A stretch of DNA of 33,104 bases from an uncultured beta proteobacterium (GCA_903928055.1 CAIYPG010000067.1:1-33104); one strand, 5' to 3'; shown: positions 1 to 7,558, numbered from the stretch's first letter. A program made the numbers and translations. The notes: generated from the sequence alone by a model not told the origin.

Positions 1-956
1 ACCAGCCTGCGCCAGCGCGTGATCTCGGTCACCAGCACCTTCTGGAATTCCGCCGGCGTATTGCCCACCAGCACCGTGCCGTCGCCCTCGTACTGCTTGA
101 GGATGGCCGGATCCTTCGCGTATTTCGCCGTCTCCGCGGCAAGGCGGTTCAGGATCGCGGGCGGCGTCGCACCCGGCGCCAGGAACCCGCCCCAGGCGGC
201 ATATTCAAAATCCGGTATGCCCTGTTCGGCGACCGTCTTCATCCCGGGGAAGAACGGTGAGCGCTCCTTGCTCGTGATGACGATGGCCCTGGTCTTGCCC
301 GACTTGATGAACGGCAGCGCATTGAACAGACTGGCCGGCGAGGCATGCACCCGGCCCGCCACCAGATCCACGAACAGCGGCCCGGCACCCTTGTAGTGGA
401 CAAACGTCACCTGGGTCTTCGTTTCGCTGTGCATCCACTCGCCCATGAGGTGATAGACCCCGCCGGCGCCGGAGGTGCCGAAGTTGATCTTCCCCGGATT
501 GGCCCGGGCATAGGCGATGTATTCCTCGTAATTGTTCACCGGCAGCGACGGGTGCACCATGAGCAGCGTCGGCCGCTTGAGCGTCATGGTCACCGCCGCC
601 AGGTCCTTCAGCGGATCGTAGGGCAGATCCTTGTAGGTGGCTGCCGTGATCGAGTAGCCCGCGGTGATCACCAGCAGCGTATGGCCGTCGGGCGCGGCCT
701 TCGCCACATAGGCCGTGCCCACCGTGCTGCCGGCGCCCGGCTTGAAGTCGAGCAGGAAGGGCTTGCCCAGCACCTCGCTCATGCGCTGGCCCCAGAGCCG
801 GCCGTCCTTGTCGATCGTGCCGCCGGGCACGTAAGGACTGATCATCGTCACCGGCTTCGATGGATAGCCGGCCTGCGCCTGAACCACGCCGGAAAGCATT
901 GCCATCACGACGCCAACGCACACTGCCAGTCCCCTGCCGCGCTGAATCATTCTCAT
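1..956 (-). CDS. Bug/TctC-family tripartite tricarboxylate transporter substrate-binding protein, C-terminus cut by window edge
   Basis: This frame is open from an ATG at 956 to the left edge, so the last residues and the stop lie outside the window; 318 codons are visible. A GGAGGG ribosome site lies just upstream of the ATG. A signal peptide (MRMIQRGRGLAV, then a hydrophobic stretch ending VVQAQA) is followed by the family hallmarks YPSKPVTMISPYVPGG, then KPGAGSTVGT, the LPYDPLKDL segment, and VHYKGAGPLFVDLVAGRV. Such proteins bind organic carboxylates in the periplasm, usually for TctAB-type carriers, but no tctA or tctB is adjacent, so it is an orphan binding protein. The ligand cannot be read from sequence. 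It is divergent from the small gene at 1089. Family is certain; role is inferred. Confidence 0.93.
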   Translation of the reverse strand, partial: MRMIQRGRGLAVCVGVVMAMLSGVVQAQAGYPSKPVTMISPYVPGGTIDKDGRLWGQRMSEVLGKPFLLDFKPGAGSTVGTAYVAKAAPDGHTLLVITAGYSITAATYKDLPYDPLKDLAAVTMTLKRPTLLMVHPSLPVNNYEEYIAYARANPGKINFGTSGAGGVYHLMGEWMHSETKTQVTFVHYKGAGPLFVDLVAGRVHASPASLFNALPFIKSGKTRAIVITSKERSPFFPGMKTVAEQGIPDFEYAAWGGFLAPGATPPAILNRLAAETAKYAKDPAILKQYEGDGTVLVGNTPAEFQKVLVTEITRWRRL

Positions 957-1088
957 GTCGCCCTCCCCCGGGTGGAGCGGGCATCATCACACCGACCGGC
1001 GCACAAGTCATGCTGCAGGGCGCAACCGGTGCCCGGCCTGATAGCATTCGCCCTGCGCGGTGGATGTGCACAGCGCAGGGAGACGGCA

Positions 1089-1343
1089 ATGGTGACGGCA
1101 AAAAAGGGGCGCAGGGTCCGCGCCGTGTGGGAGCGCGGTTATTACTCGCACAGCTACTGGGCCGGCAAGAAGAAGCTCGGCACGGTGCAGCTCGGACCCA
1201 AGGGTGAATGGGACGGCGTCTATCGCTGGCAGGCCGGCACCCACATCGGCGAAGCCTCCACGCTCGCCGCAGCCAAGCAGCAGGTTGAACAATCGGTGGC
1301 CTTCGGCGCCAGCCAGATGGGATTGTTCGACACGCCGGAATAG
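1089..1343 (+). CDS. Small hypothetical basic protein (84 aa)
   Basis: I do not recognise a named family. The ATG at 1089 is chosen because a GGGAGA ribosome site lies 7-8 bases upstream; the same frame is open further upstream only as antisense to the Bug gene. The product starts MVTAKKGRRVRAVWERGYYS, is rich in Lys/Arg and aromatic residues in its first half, and has an alpha-helical second half (EASTLAAAKQQVEQSV). There is no signal peptide or membrane segment, so it is probably cytoplasmic. It is divergent from the Bug gene with a 132-bp gap. The length and clean ribosome site favour a real gene; function unknown. Confidence 0.6.
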   Translation: MVTAKKGRRVRAVWERGYYSHSYWAGKKKLGTVQLGPKGEWDGVYRWQAGTHIGEASTLAAAKQQVEQSVAFGASQMGLFDTPE

Positions 1344-1457
1344 GCCGACCGCCTTCAAAAGATGAAATTCAATATTATCTGTTTTATTTTTTAGTCAAAT
1401 ATTCATACAGATTAAAGCGGAAATTATGATCACCACTATTTTCCGCATCGTGGCGCC
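1344..1457. promoter_or_regulatory. AT-rich leader with inverted repeat upstream of the zinc-ribbon membrane protein gene
   Basis: The stretch around 1365-1440 is far richer in A/T than its surroundings, as expected for a promoter region. An inverted repeat GCGGAAA (1417-1423) / TTTCCGC (1440-1446) with a 16-base spacer ends 11 bases before the GTG start at 1458. It could be a regulator site or an mRNA hairpin limiting translation of a gene that also lacks a clear ribosome site. No confident -35/-10 pair was identified. Confidence 0.35.
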
Positions 1458-2273
1458 GTGAGCTACCCCGCCTGTCCCAAGTGCGCGCATGCACCGCTGC
1501 CCGCAGACCAGTCCTTTCCCGCTGCCTGCCCGGCCTGCGGCCTGATCTTCGCGAAGTTCACCGCAGCCGCTTCACCGGTTCGCGTGCCCGCCGCCTCCGC
1601 TGCCCAGGCAGACAATGCTGCGCCTGACGCAGAACCCGCAATCATTGAAAAAGACCCGGGCCTCATCCAGTACTGGCTGCTGCATGTGCCGGAGCAGGTC
1701 TCGAACGTCAACTGGTGGGCGCGCATTGCGGGCCTCGCGCTGTTCTCGCTGTGGACGCTGTGGATCTGGAGCGACGTGGACATTCCCGCGGGCGAATCGG
1801 GCAGCCGCTTCCTGCATATCGTGCTCACGCCCTTCCATGAATCGGGGCATTACCTGATCTTCCGATGGTTCGGCCAGTTCATCATGACGCTGGGCGGCAC
1901 GCTGGGGCAGCACCTTTTGCCCATCGTGCTGGGCTACGCATTGCTGGTGAAGAACCGCAATCCCTACGGCGCAGCGATCGCGCTCTGGCTGCTCGGCTAT
2001 TCGCTGATCGACATGGGCGTGTACATGTACGACGCCTTCGATCCGAAGCTCATGCTGCTCTCCGGCAAAACCGGCGCGGAGAGCGACGGCCACGACTGGC
2101 AGAACATCTTCGGCGACCTCGGCCTGCTGCGCCACGCGCGCGGCATCGGCCTGTTCTGGGGCTGGATCGGCTACGCCGTGATGCTCGCAGGGCTCGTCTG
2201 GGCGGCGTACATGGTGTGGCTGCAGAGAACAAAGCTCACCGACTCGCCCTTCGCGGAAGAAGAAATCGGCTAG
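1458..2273 (+). CDS. Zinc-ribbon multi-pass membrane protein with HESGH (M50-like) motif
   Basis: 271 aa from a GTG start. Residues 1-35 form a zinc ribbon with two CxxC pairs (CPKC and CPAC). After a linker there are about four to five hydrophobic segments. Between the first two is the sequence HESGH, which fits the HExxH zinc-metalloprotease signature of membrane-embedded peptidases (M50 / M50B-like), followed by LGGTLGQHLLPIVLGYALL and later GHDWQNIFGDLGLL, containing candidate His/Asp ligands. Similar zinc-ribbon/membrane proteins occur in proteobacteria as uncharacterised proteins. Protease activity is not shown; the classical second M50 motif (NxxPxxxxDG) is not evident. The stop overlaps the stop of the convergent CMD-like gene within one CTAG. 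Confidence 0.8.
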   Translation: MSYPACPKCAHAPLPADQSFPAACPACGLIFAKFTAAASPVRVPAASAAQADNAAPDAEPAIIEKDPGLIQYWLLHVPEQVSNVNWWARIAGLALFSLWTLWIWSDVDIPAGESGSRFLHIVLTPFHESGHYLIFRWFGQFIMTLGGTLGQHLLPIVLGYALLVKNRNPYGAAIALWLLGYSLIDMGVYMYDAFDPKLMLLSGKTGAESDGHDWQNIFGDLGLLRHARGIGLFWGWIGYAVMLAGLVWAAYMVWLQRTKLTDSPFAEEEIG

Positions 2274-2803
2274 ACGCGCACCGGCACCCGGTGCAGCTTC
2301 ATGCCCATCGCGACCGAACTGTAATAGCCCAGGAGGCCCAGCACTTCGGCGATGCCATTGCGGCCCAGCAGTTTTTCAGCGCGCTTGAACACTTCGTCAG
2401 AGCCGCCGCCCGGCGCCATCGAAATCATCGCCAGCTCGTAGATCGTGCGTTCGCGCTCGTCATCGAGCTTCGGTGTCTGTCCGGCGCGGATCGCATCGAA
2501 CACACTTTGCGGATAGCCGAGCTCAAGGCAGGCCTTGACATGGGCGGCCCAGACGTATTCGCCCTTCCAGTGATTGGCGATGATGCAGATGACGAGCTCG
2601 ACCTCGCGGGTGCTGAGCGAGCCACGCTTGTTGAGGAAGGTGCCGATGGTCTCCATCGCGGCGGCGAAGCGCGGCGAGTGGAACCAGATCTTGTAGGGCG
2701 TGAGCATCTTGCCGCGCCCGGCGATGAGGTCCGCGAGCACTTTTTTCTGCTCTGCAGTCATTTCGTTTTCCGGGATTTCCCTGATGCGACTTGGTTCGGT
2801 CAT
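2270..2803 (-). CDS. Carboxymuconolactone decarboxylase (CMD/AhpD) family protein, cysteine-free type
   Basis: 177 aa. The order of elements is that of the all-helical CMD fold: N-terminal PENEMTAEQKKVLADLIAGR, central LSTREVELVICIIANHWKGE followed by YVWAAHVKACLELGYP, and C-terminal VFKRAEKLLGRNGIAEVLGLLGYY. The AhpD redox motif CxxC is absent; instead an EYVWAAH segment resembles the Glu/His-containing site of gamma-carboxymuconolactone decarboxylases. It is therefore unlikely to be a peroxidase partner and more likely a decarboxylase or related enzyme acting on small aromatic-degradation intermediates (inference). It is convergent with the zinc-ribbon gene and divergent from the racemase-like gene at 2919. 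A paralogue lies at 6455. Confidence 0.88.
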   Translation of the reverse strand: MTEPSRIREIPENEMTAEQKKVLADLIAGRGKMLTPYKIWFHSPRFAAAMETIGTFLNKRGSLSTREVELVICIIANHWKGEYVWAAHVKACLELGYPQSVFDAIRAGQTPKLDDERERTIYELAMISMAPGGGSDEVFKRAEKLLGRNGIAEVLGLLGYYSSVAMGMKLHRVPVRV

Positions 2804-2918
2804 GACGCCTGTCCTCCAGAAACAACGATGTTCAACGAGCCTGTTTCACAAGGCTCCGGCATGGAATGAAGCTGATAGTATCCTGCCACATCGCACAGCC
2901 CATGAAAGCGAGCTCCAA

Positions 2919-3698
2919 ATGAAGATATGGATCCAGGCACTCAGCCAGAACCCCGAACAGGACCCCACCTGGCGCGCTTACGATGAAGCCTGCGAGAGGC
3001 ATGCGCCCACGGTGGCGCGGCCCGGGACGGAGATCCACTTCGCCTCCGCCGACAAGCGCGCGCCGAAGATGGTGATCTCCAGCTACGTCAAATACCTGCA
3101 CCTGGGGCAGATCATCGAGAACGCCATCCATGCAGAAGCATCAGGCTACGACGCCTTCATCATCGGCGGCGTGGGCGACCTCGGTTACCAGGAACTCCGG
3201 GAAGCGATCGACATTCCCGTGCTCTTCATCGGCGAGACCTCATTCCTGGTGGCCACCTTGATGGGCGCGCAGTTTGCGATCATCAATTCCGACGCGCGCT
3301 CCCTCAAAGCGGCCACGGCGAATGCGCACCGCTACGGCTTGGCGGATCGTCTGATCCCCGGCGCGCATGTCGGCCGGCAGCAGGCGGAACATTTCGCGAT
3401 GATGTCCACGGACCCCAAGCGGGCGATCGCGGAATTCCAGACGGCAGCGCAAGGGCCGATCAACGACGGCGCCTCGCTGCTGATTCCCGGCACCGCGCCG
3501 ATCAGCGTCTTCCTCGCAGAACAGGGCGTGCGCGATGTCGATGGCGTGCCGGTGCTCGACCTGCATGCCGCGGTGATCAAGTCCGCGGAAATGATGGTCG
3601 ATTTCCGGAAGCTCGGAATACCGAAGCCGAGAAAAGGCCGCGCGCTGGATGTGAACAAGGCCGACGTGCAGCTTGCGCGGAAGATCTACCTGTCGTAG
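2919..3698 (+). CDS. Aspartate/glutamate/hydantoin racemase-fold protein lacking both catalytic cysteines
   Basis: 259 aa from ATG 2919; the longer upstream frame is antisense to the CMD gene. The start MKIWIQALSQNP matches the first strand of the family, and residues 77-108 (YDAFIIGGVGDLGYQELREA, then IDIPVLFIGETS) match the hydantoin-racemase/AMDase-like core. The two cysteines that perform proton transfer in this fold are replaced: the first falls at Gly84 (normally a Cys-Phe-Gly-Asp type motif) and the second at Thr192 (PGTAP instead of LGCAG). The protein is full length, so this is substitution rather than truncation. It may be a non-racemising relative or a binding protein; the substrate is unknown. 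The stop is followed one base later by a palindromic repeat. Confidence 0.82.
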   Translation: MKIWIQALSQNPEQDPTWRAYDEACERHAPTVARPGTEIHFASADKRAPKMVISSYVKYLHLGQIIENAIHAEASGYDAFIIGGVGDLGYQELREAIDIPVLFIGETSFLVATLMGAQFAIINSDARSLKAATANAHRYGLADRLIPGAHVGRQQAEHFAMMSTDPKRAIAEFQTAAQGPINDGASLLIPGTAPISVFLAEQGVRDVDGVPVLDLHAAVIKSAEMMVDFRKLGIPKPRKGRALDVNKADVQLARKIYLS

Positions 3699-3699
3699 A

Positions 3700-3780
3700 A
3701 ATTCTCCCTCACCCCAACCCCTCTCCCCGAGGGAGAGGGGGCTTTTCTCCCTTCTCCCTCGGGGGTGAGACGGGGAATTC
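3700..3780. repeat. 81-bp palindromic intergenic element (REP/MITE-like)
   Basis: The element starts with AATTCTCCCTCACCCC and ends with the near-inverse GGGGTGAGACGGGGAATT. Inside is a strong hairpin, CCCCTCTCC against GGAGAGGGG (3717-3740), followed by a CTTTTCTCCC tract. It carries no coding sequence. It begins one base after the racemase-like stop codon and may fold at that mRNA 3' end. Related CCCCTCTCCC hairpins are widespread mobile repeats in proteobacteria. The remaining bases to 3915 contain nothing I can identify. Confidence 0.7.
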
Positions 3781-3915
3781 GGGCCGCATGCGGTCCGCCT
3801 GTCGAACGGCGTGCCGATGCATCGGCATGTGCGCCCTGCAAGGGAAGGGTCGGGGATGAGGGAAAAATTGCGCCAAAGAAGCCGGGAGTATTTCTGATAT
3901 CTCCGACAATACGCA

Positions 3916-4923
3916 TCACTTCCGCGCATGCCAGGCGCGGTGCGGCCCGGGCCGGCTGGGGCGCCTGAAATCCTCCGGCACGCTCTGGTGCGTGATTTCG
4001 CGCAGCCCGAGGCGCTGCTCCAGTTGCGCATCGATCGCGAACGACCGCAGGTTCGTGGAAAAGAACAGTTCACCGCCCACAGCGAGCAGGTCATGGCACT
4101 GGCTCACCAGCCGCTCATGGTCGCGCTGCACATCGAGCACGCCCTGCATCTTCTTCGAGTTCGAAAATGACGGCGGATCGAGCACGATGAGGTCGTAGCG
4201 CTCGCCAGCCGAGACCGCCGCACCCAGCCAGGCCAGCACATCGGCGCGCTCCAGCACGTGGCGCCGGGTGTCGATGTCATTCAGCGCGAAGTTGCGTGCC
4301 GTCCAGGCCTGATAGGTGTTGGAAAGATCGACCGTGGTCGAATGGCTCGCACCGGCACAGGCGGCGTGAACCGTGAAGCTGCCGGTATAGGCAAAGAGAT
4401 TCAGGAAGCGCGTTCCCGCGTTCCCCGCCTTCACCCGCTGCGCGATGTTGTCGGCCACGAGCATGCGGGTCGGCCGGTGGTCAAGGAACAGGCCCGTATC
4501 GAGATAGGTGTCGAAGTTCACTTCGAAGCGCCGCCCCGCCTCCTCGACCACGAACGATTCAGCAACGGCGTCGTCGAGTTTTTCGTATTGCGATGTTCCG
4601 CGCTGGCGTTCGCGGCGCTTGAGATGGAGTTGCGCCGCCGGGACCGCACAGACTTCGCAGATGGCATCGCACACCGCAACCAGCCACGCGGTGTAATCCT
4701 CATCGCTGCGAACCCAGCCGGTGTCGATCTCCTGCACATGAAGGTGGGTCTCGCTGCGCGGGGCCACCGTCTCGTACCCGTCGATCGCGAACGGAAACTG
4801 CGGCACATCGCGGTCGTAGATGCGAAAGCAGGTGGTGCCGCGCCGCCGCGCCCACTTGTGCCAGTGGGCGAAGTTCTTGCGCAGGCGGTTGGCGAAGGCC
4901 GAAATGTCCTGTCCGGATTCCAT
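3916..4923 (-). CDS. rlmK: Free-standing RlmK-type 23S rRNA (guanine-N7) methyltransferase
   Basis: 335 aa from ATG 4923. The whole protein aligns by eye with the C-terminal RlmK half of E. coli RlmKL, which makes m7G2069 in 23S rRNA. It has NRLRKNFAHWHKWARRRGT (res. about 12-30), then RERQRGTSQYEKL, FDTYLDTGLFLDHRPTR, the SAM-binding FLNLFAYTGSFTVHAA, the acidic TTVDLSNTYQ, and the catalytic-loop DPPSFSNSKKM, followed by DVQRDHERLV. The RlmL half and THUMP domain present in the gammaproteobacterial fusion are missing, so if rlmL exists it lies elsewhere. It sits 44 bp downstream of the yajD-like gene on the same strand, probably one transcript. Confidence 0.88.
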   Translation of the reverse strand: MESGQDISAFANRLRKNFAHWHKWARRRGTTCFRIYDRDVPQFPFAIDGYETVAPRSETHLHVQEIDTGWVRSDEDYTAWLVAVCDAICEVCAVPAAQLHLKRRERQRGTSQYEKLDDAVAESFVVEEAGRRFEVNFDTYLDTGLFLDHRPTRMLVADNIAQRVKAGNAGTRFLNLFAYTGSFTVHAACAGASHSTTVDLSNTYQAWTARNFALNDIDTRRHVLERADVLAWLGAAVSAGERYDLIVLDPPSFSNSKKMQGVLDVQRDHERLVSQCHDLLAVGGELFFSTNLRSFAIDAQLEQRLGLREITHQSVPEDFRRPSRPGPHRAWHARK

Positions 4924-4967
4924 GGGCGGATTATCCCCCGGGGCACCCGTTGGACTTGCTGGAATGC

Positions 4968-5270
4968 CTACTTTGCTTCCCCTTTTTTCTTCATCCGCTC
5001 GGCAAGATCGGCAAACGGATTGAACGTGCCCGGCTGCGCCTTCACCGTGCCGCCGCCACCGGCAGCAGAATCGATCATCTTCGCGTGCTCGTTTTCGTGG
5101 CAGTAGATGCACAACAGCTCCCAGTTGCTGCCGTCCATGGGGTTGTTGTCGTGGTTGCCGTCCTTGTGATGGACGGTGAGCTCCTTCAGCCGCGAAAACG
5201 GAAACTCGCGCGCACAGCGTCCGCAGACATGGGGATAGAGCTTGAGCGCTTTTTCGCGGTAGGGATCCAT
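4968..5270 (-). CDS. yajD: YajD-like HNH nuclease family protein
   Basis: 100 aa. The N-terminus MDPYREKALKLYPHVCGRC matches E. coli YajD closely, followed by ELTVHHKDGNHDNNPMDGSN, WELLCIYCHENEH and the terminal NPFADLAERMKKK. Two CxxC pairs (CGRC, CIYC) should hold a structural zinc, and the HH...N...H residues form the HNH beta-beta-alpha-metal site. E. coli YajD is only described as a putative HNH nuclease, and the biological substrate is not established. It precedes the rlmK-like gene by 44 bp, suggesting co-transcription, and is divergent from the alpha/beta hydrolase at 5401. Confidence 0.92.
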   Translation of the reverse strand: MDPYREKALKLYPHVCGRCAREFPFSRLKELTVHHKDGNHDNNPMDGSNWELLCIYCHENEHAKMIDSAAGGGGTVKAQPGTFNPFADLAERMKKKGEAK

Positions 5271-5400
5271 GCCGCATATTCTATCGGCACAGCTACCACC
5301 CGGGCGCTGTCCACGTTGACTGCCTTGGTCTGAGCGTCATTTTCGAATACAGTCCGGGCTCACCCTGACCGCTGACACTGCTGCCGAGGAGCCGCCTGCA

Positions 5401-6294
5401 ATGGCCGAAGCATCGAACACGCCGAACACGAACAAGGTCCTGAACCCCGCCCCGTACACCCACCGCGAAGTCACGGCGAACGGCATCCGCTTCCATCTGC
5501 TCGACTATGGCGGCAAAGGCAATCCAACGAACAAGCGAACCATGCTCTGCCTCCACGGCGGCGGCGCGAACGCGCACTGGTTCGACCTCGTCGCCGGGGC
5601 GTTCACGCCGGACCACCACGTGCTGGCCCTGGACCTGCGCGGCCACGGCGACAGCGCCTGGGCCGATCCGCCGATCTACACCTATGACCACTACGTCGAT
5701 GACGTGGGCAAGGTGATCGAGGCGCTCGACCTGCGCGACTTCGTGCTCATGGGCCACTCCATGGGCGGCATGGTGTCGCTGCTGCATGCATCCTCGCCCG
5801 TCGAGCAGCGCGCACAGCGCATCAAGGCGCTGATCGTCATCGATTCCACACTGCGCATCACCGCTGCCCACGTCGAGGGCATGAACGCGCGCGGCAAGCA
5901 TCCGGGCCGGGCCTTTGCGACGCTGGACGACTACGTGGCGCGCTTCAAGCTGCGCCCCGTGGAGACCATGGCCGACCAGATCACGCTGGACTACATCGCC
6001 CGGCAGAGCGCGCGGCAGTTCGAGGACGGCCAGTGGCGCCACAAGATCGACCGCAATGCCATGGCCACACGCACCCCGAGGGACGGCGTGCCGCACTGGA
6101 AGGACATCAAAATTCCGGCGCTGCTGGTGAAGGCCGCGCTCAGCCGGCGCCTGTCGCCGCAGATCATCACTGACACCCAGGCAATCTGCCCGCATGTGGA
6201 ACTGGTCGAGGTATCGCAGAGCGAGCACCACATCACGCTCGACAACCCTGCCGAATTCACGCAGGTGGTCAGGCCGTTCCTGGACAGGCTGTGA
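5401..6294 (+). CDS. Alpha/beta-fold hydrolase
   Basis: 297 aa; ATG 5401 has GAGGAG about 10 bases upstream. The fold elements are clear: oxyanion-hole segment LCLHGGGANAHWFDLV, LDLRGHGDSAWAD, nucleophile elbow GHSMGG with Ser120, and a C-terminal catalytic His within SEHHITLDNP (276/277). The usual acidic residue after strand 7 is not seen: the sequence there is AALSRRLSP, where relatives often have S-D-x-L-S. Asp148 in VIDST after strand 6 could substitute, or activity may be altered. Neighbouring CMD-like, Bug and racemase-fold genes suggest turnover of small carboxylated or lactone compounds, but the substrate is not deducible. A GC-rich palindrome follows the stop. Confidence 0.88.
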   Translation: MAEASNTPNTNKVLNPAPYTHREVTANGIRFHLLDYGGKGNPTNKRTMLCLHGGGANAHWFDLVAGAFTPDHHVLALDLRGHGDSAWADPPIYTYDHYVDDVGKVIEALDLRDFVLMGHSMGGMVSLLHASSPVEQRAQRIKALIVIDSTLRITAAHVEGMNARGKHPGRAFATLDDYVARFKLRPVETMADQITLDYIARQSARQFEDGQWRHKIDRNAMATRTPRDGVPHWKDIKIPALLVKAALSRRLSPQIITDTQAICPHVELVEVSQSEHHITLDNPAEFTQVVRPFLDRL

Positions 6295-6320
6295 AAACCT
6301 AACACCCTCCCCTCAAACAG

Positions 6321-6363
6321 GAAATTCCCTCCCTTGCGAAGCGGGGGAGGGTTAGGGTAGGGG
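6321..6363 (-). repeat. GC-rich palindromic repeat, copy 1 of 6
   Basis: On the plus strand it reads AAATTCCCTCCCTTGCGAAG followed by CGGGGGAGGGTTAGGGTAGG. CCCTCCC pairs with GGGAGGG around a GCGAAGC-containing loop. It belongs to the same family as the elements at 7031, 9386, 15643, 16543 and 26741. It lies 26 bp after the alpha/beta hydrolase stop. Confidence 0.75.
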
Positions 6364-6454
6364 CAGGTTTTGATGTTGGGCAGTCGTAGCCGCCGCTTTT
6401 CATCAAGCATAATCAGCACTTCACCAGACAAAACAAATCAAAAGGAGAGAACCC

Positions 6455-7012
6455 ATGGCCGAGAAACCCACCTTCGGACGCTACGCCGAAATCCCCTACG
6501 ACCAGATGACGCCCGAGCAGCAGGAAGGCTTCAACGTGCTCATGGAAACGCGCGGCAAGCTGCCCGGGCCGGCGAAGATCTATGTGCACAACGCCAAGCT
6601 CGCGAAAGTGCTGGGGCCACTGGGCAAGCACTTTCGCACCGAATACTCGCTGAGCACGCGCGAACGTGAAATCGTCGTCATCATCTTCTGCGCCAAATTC
6701 AACACGGCGTACGCCACCGACGCGCACGAAAAACACGCCAAGAAGGCCGGCCTGCCCGCCGAAAAGGTCGAGGCCATCCTGTCCGGACTCACCGCCTCGT
6801 TCGATGACAGGCGCGAACAGGTCATCTATGAAATGTCCGTCTGCCTCGCCGAATCGCGCTGGGTGTCAAAGGGCCTGTTCGATCGCGCCATCGAAGCGCT
6901 CGGCCATGTGGGCGCCACCGACGTCATCGCCCTGGCCGGCTTCTACGCCACCGTCGCCATGACCCTCGCCTTCTACGACGTCCCCGCCGGCTCCACCGGC
7001 ATGGAGCGCTGA
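6455..7012 (+). CDS. Carboxymuconolactone decarboxylase (CMD) family protein, second paralogue
   Basis: 185 aa; an AAAAGGAGAG ribosome site lies 7-8 bases before ATG 6455. It has the same architecture as the gene at 2270: YDQMTPEQQEGFNVLMETRG, then LSTREREIVVIIFCAKFNTA, then ATDAHEKHAKKAGLP, then a C-terminal helix pair (LFDRAIEALGHVGATDVIAL). It too lacks CxxC, and the Glu/Trp of the first paralogue's EYVWAAH are Ala/Thr here (AYATDAH); only the His is kept. The two paralogues are therefore unlikely to be interchangeable. It follows the alpha/beta hydrolase in the same direction with a repeat between. Cytoplasmic; substrate unknown. Confidence 0.88.
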   Translation: MAEKPTFGRYAEIPYDQMTPEQQEGFNVLMETRGKLPGPAKIYVHNAKLAKVLGPLGKHFRTEYSLSTREREIVVIIFCAKFNTAYATDAHEKHAKKAGLPAEKVEAILSGLTASFDDRREQVIYEMSVCLAESRWVSKGLFDRAIEALGHVGATDVIALAGFYATVAMTLAFYDVPAGSTGMER

Positions 7013-7030
7013 CCTCCTCCCTCAACTGAC

Positions 7031-7073
7031 AAGTCCCCTCTCCCGCGAAGCGGGGGAGGGCCAGGGAGGGGGC
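7031..7073 (-). repeat. GC-rich palindromic repeat, copy 2 of 6
   Basis: On the plus strand it reads CCCCTCTCCCGCGAAGCGGG followed by GGAGGGCCAGGGAGGGGGC. The stem CTCCCGC/GCGGGGGAG closes on a GAA loop. Same orientation as copy 1. It begins 18 bp after the stop of the CMD-like gene and may stabilise or end that mRNA. Confidence 0.75.
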
Positions 7074-7117
7074 CGCTTTTTATCGCCCAGCAAATCACCA
7101 TTCTCCAAAAGCCCCAA

Positions 7118-7555
7118 TTGTCCAGAGCCCCCGCCCTCCCCCGCTACCTCCCCTGCCCCTGCCGCAGCGAAGAAGCCGACCCTCCGGCCTACACCGCCTG
7201 CTGCCAGATCTGGCACAACGGACTCGCTGCGGGTGTAGATGCGGGCAAACACGCCCCCACCGCCGAAGCGCTGATGCGCTCGCGCTACAGCGCCTACTCG
7301 GTCGGCCTCATCCACTACCTGCTCGCCACCTGGTATCCGGAAACCGCGCCGGGCGAACTGGAACTCTCACCGATCAAATGGACCGGCCTCGAAGTGCTGC
7401 ACGCCGAAGAAACCGGCGATGCCGGCGTGGTGGAATTCATCGCGCGCTTCAAGGTCAATGGCCGGGCGCAGAAGATGCACGAGATCAGCCGCTTCGTGCG
7501 GCAGGCCGGACGCTGGTATTACATCGACGGACAGATGATGCCGGACGAGAAGTAG
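7118..7555 (+). CDS. ychJ: YchJ-family protein (UPF0225)
   Basis: 145 aa from a TTG at 7118; no in-frame ATG gives the conserved N-terminus, and no strong ribosome site is seen, so the exact start is uncertain. YchJ hallmarks are a Cys-rich N-terminus (LPCPCRS, then YTACCQIW), the signature ALMRSRYSAYSVGLIHYLLATW, and a C-terminal NTF2-like beta sheet (EFIARFKVNGRAQKMHEISR, then WYYIDGQM). The N-terminal motif reads CPCRS rather than the common CPCGS. Function is not established for the family. Its stop lies 3 bp from the next start, so it forms an operon with the methyltransferase at 7559. Confidence 0.88.
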   Translation: MSRAPALPRYLPCPCRSEEADPPAYTACCQIWHNGLAAGVDAGKHAPTAEALMRSRYSAYSVGLIHYLLATWYPETAPGELELSPIKWTGLEVLHAEETGDAGVVEFIARFKVNGRAQKMHEISRFVRQAGRWYYIDGQMMPDEK

Positions 7556-7558
7556 GCG

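Noticed and set aside
345..1088. Upstream extension of the small gene at 1089
   Set aside because: It is antisense to the Bug gene; composition is typical of a shadow frame, and a ribosome site supports 1089.
5293..6231. Minus-strand 312-codon frame opposite the alpha/beta hydrolase
   Set aside because: It is His/Val/Arg/Ala-rich, matches no family and is a GC-driven shadow of the hydrolase gene.
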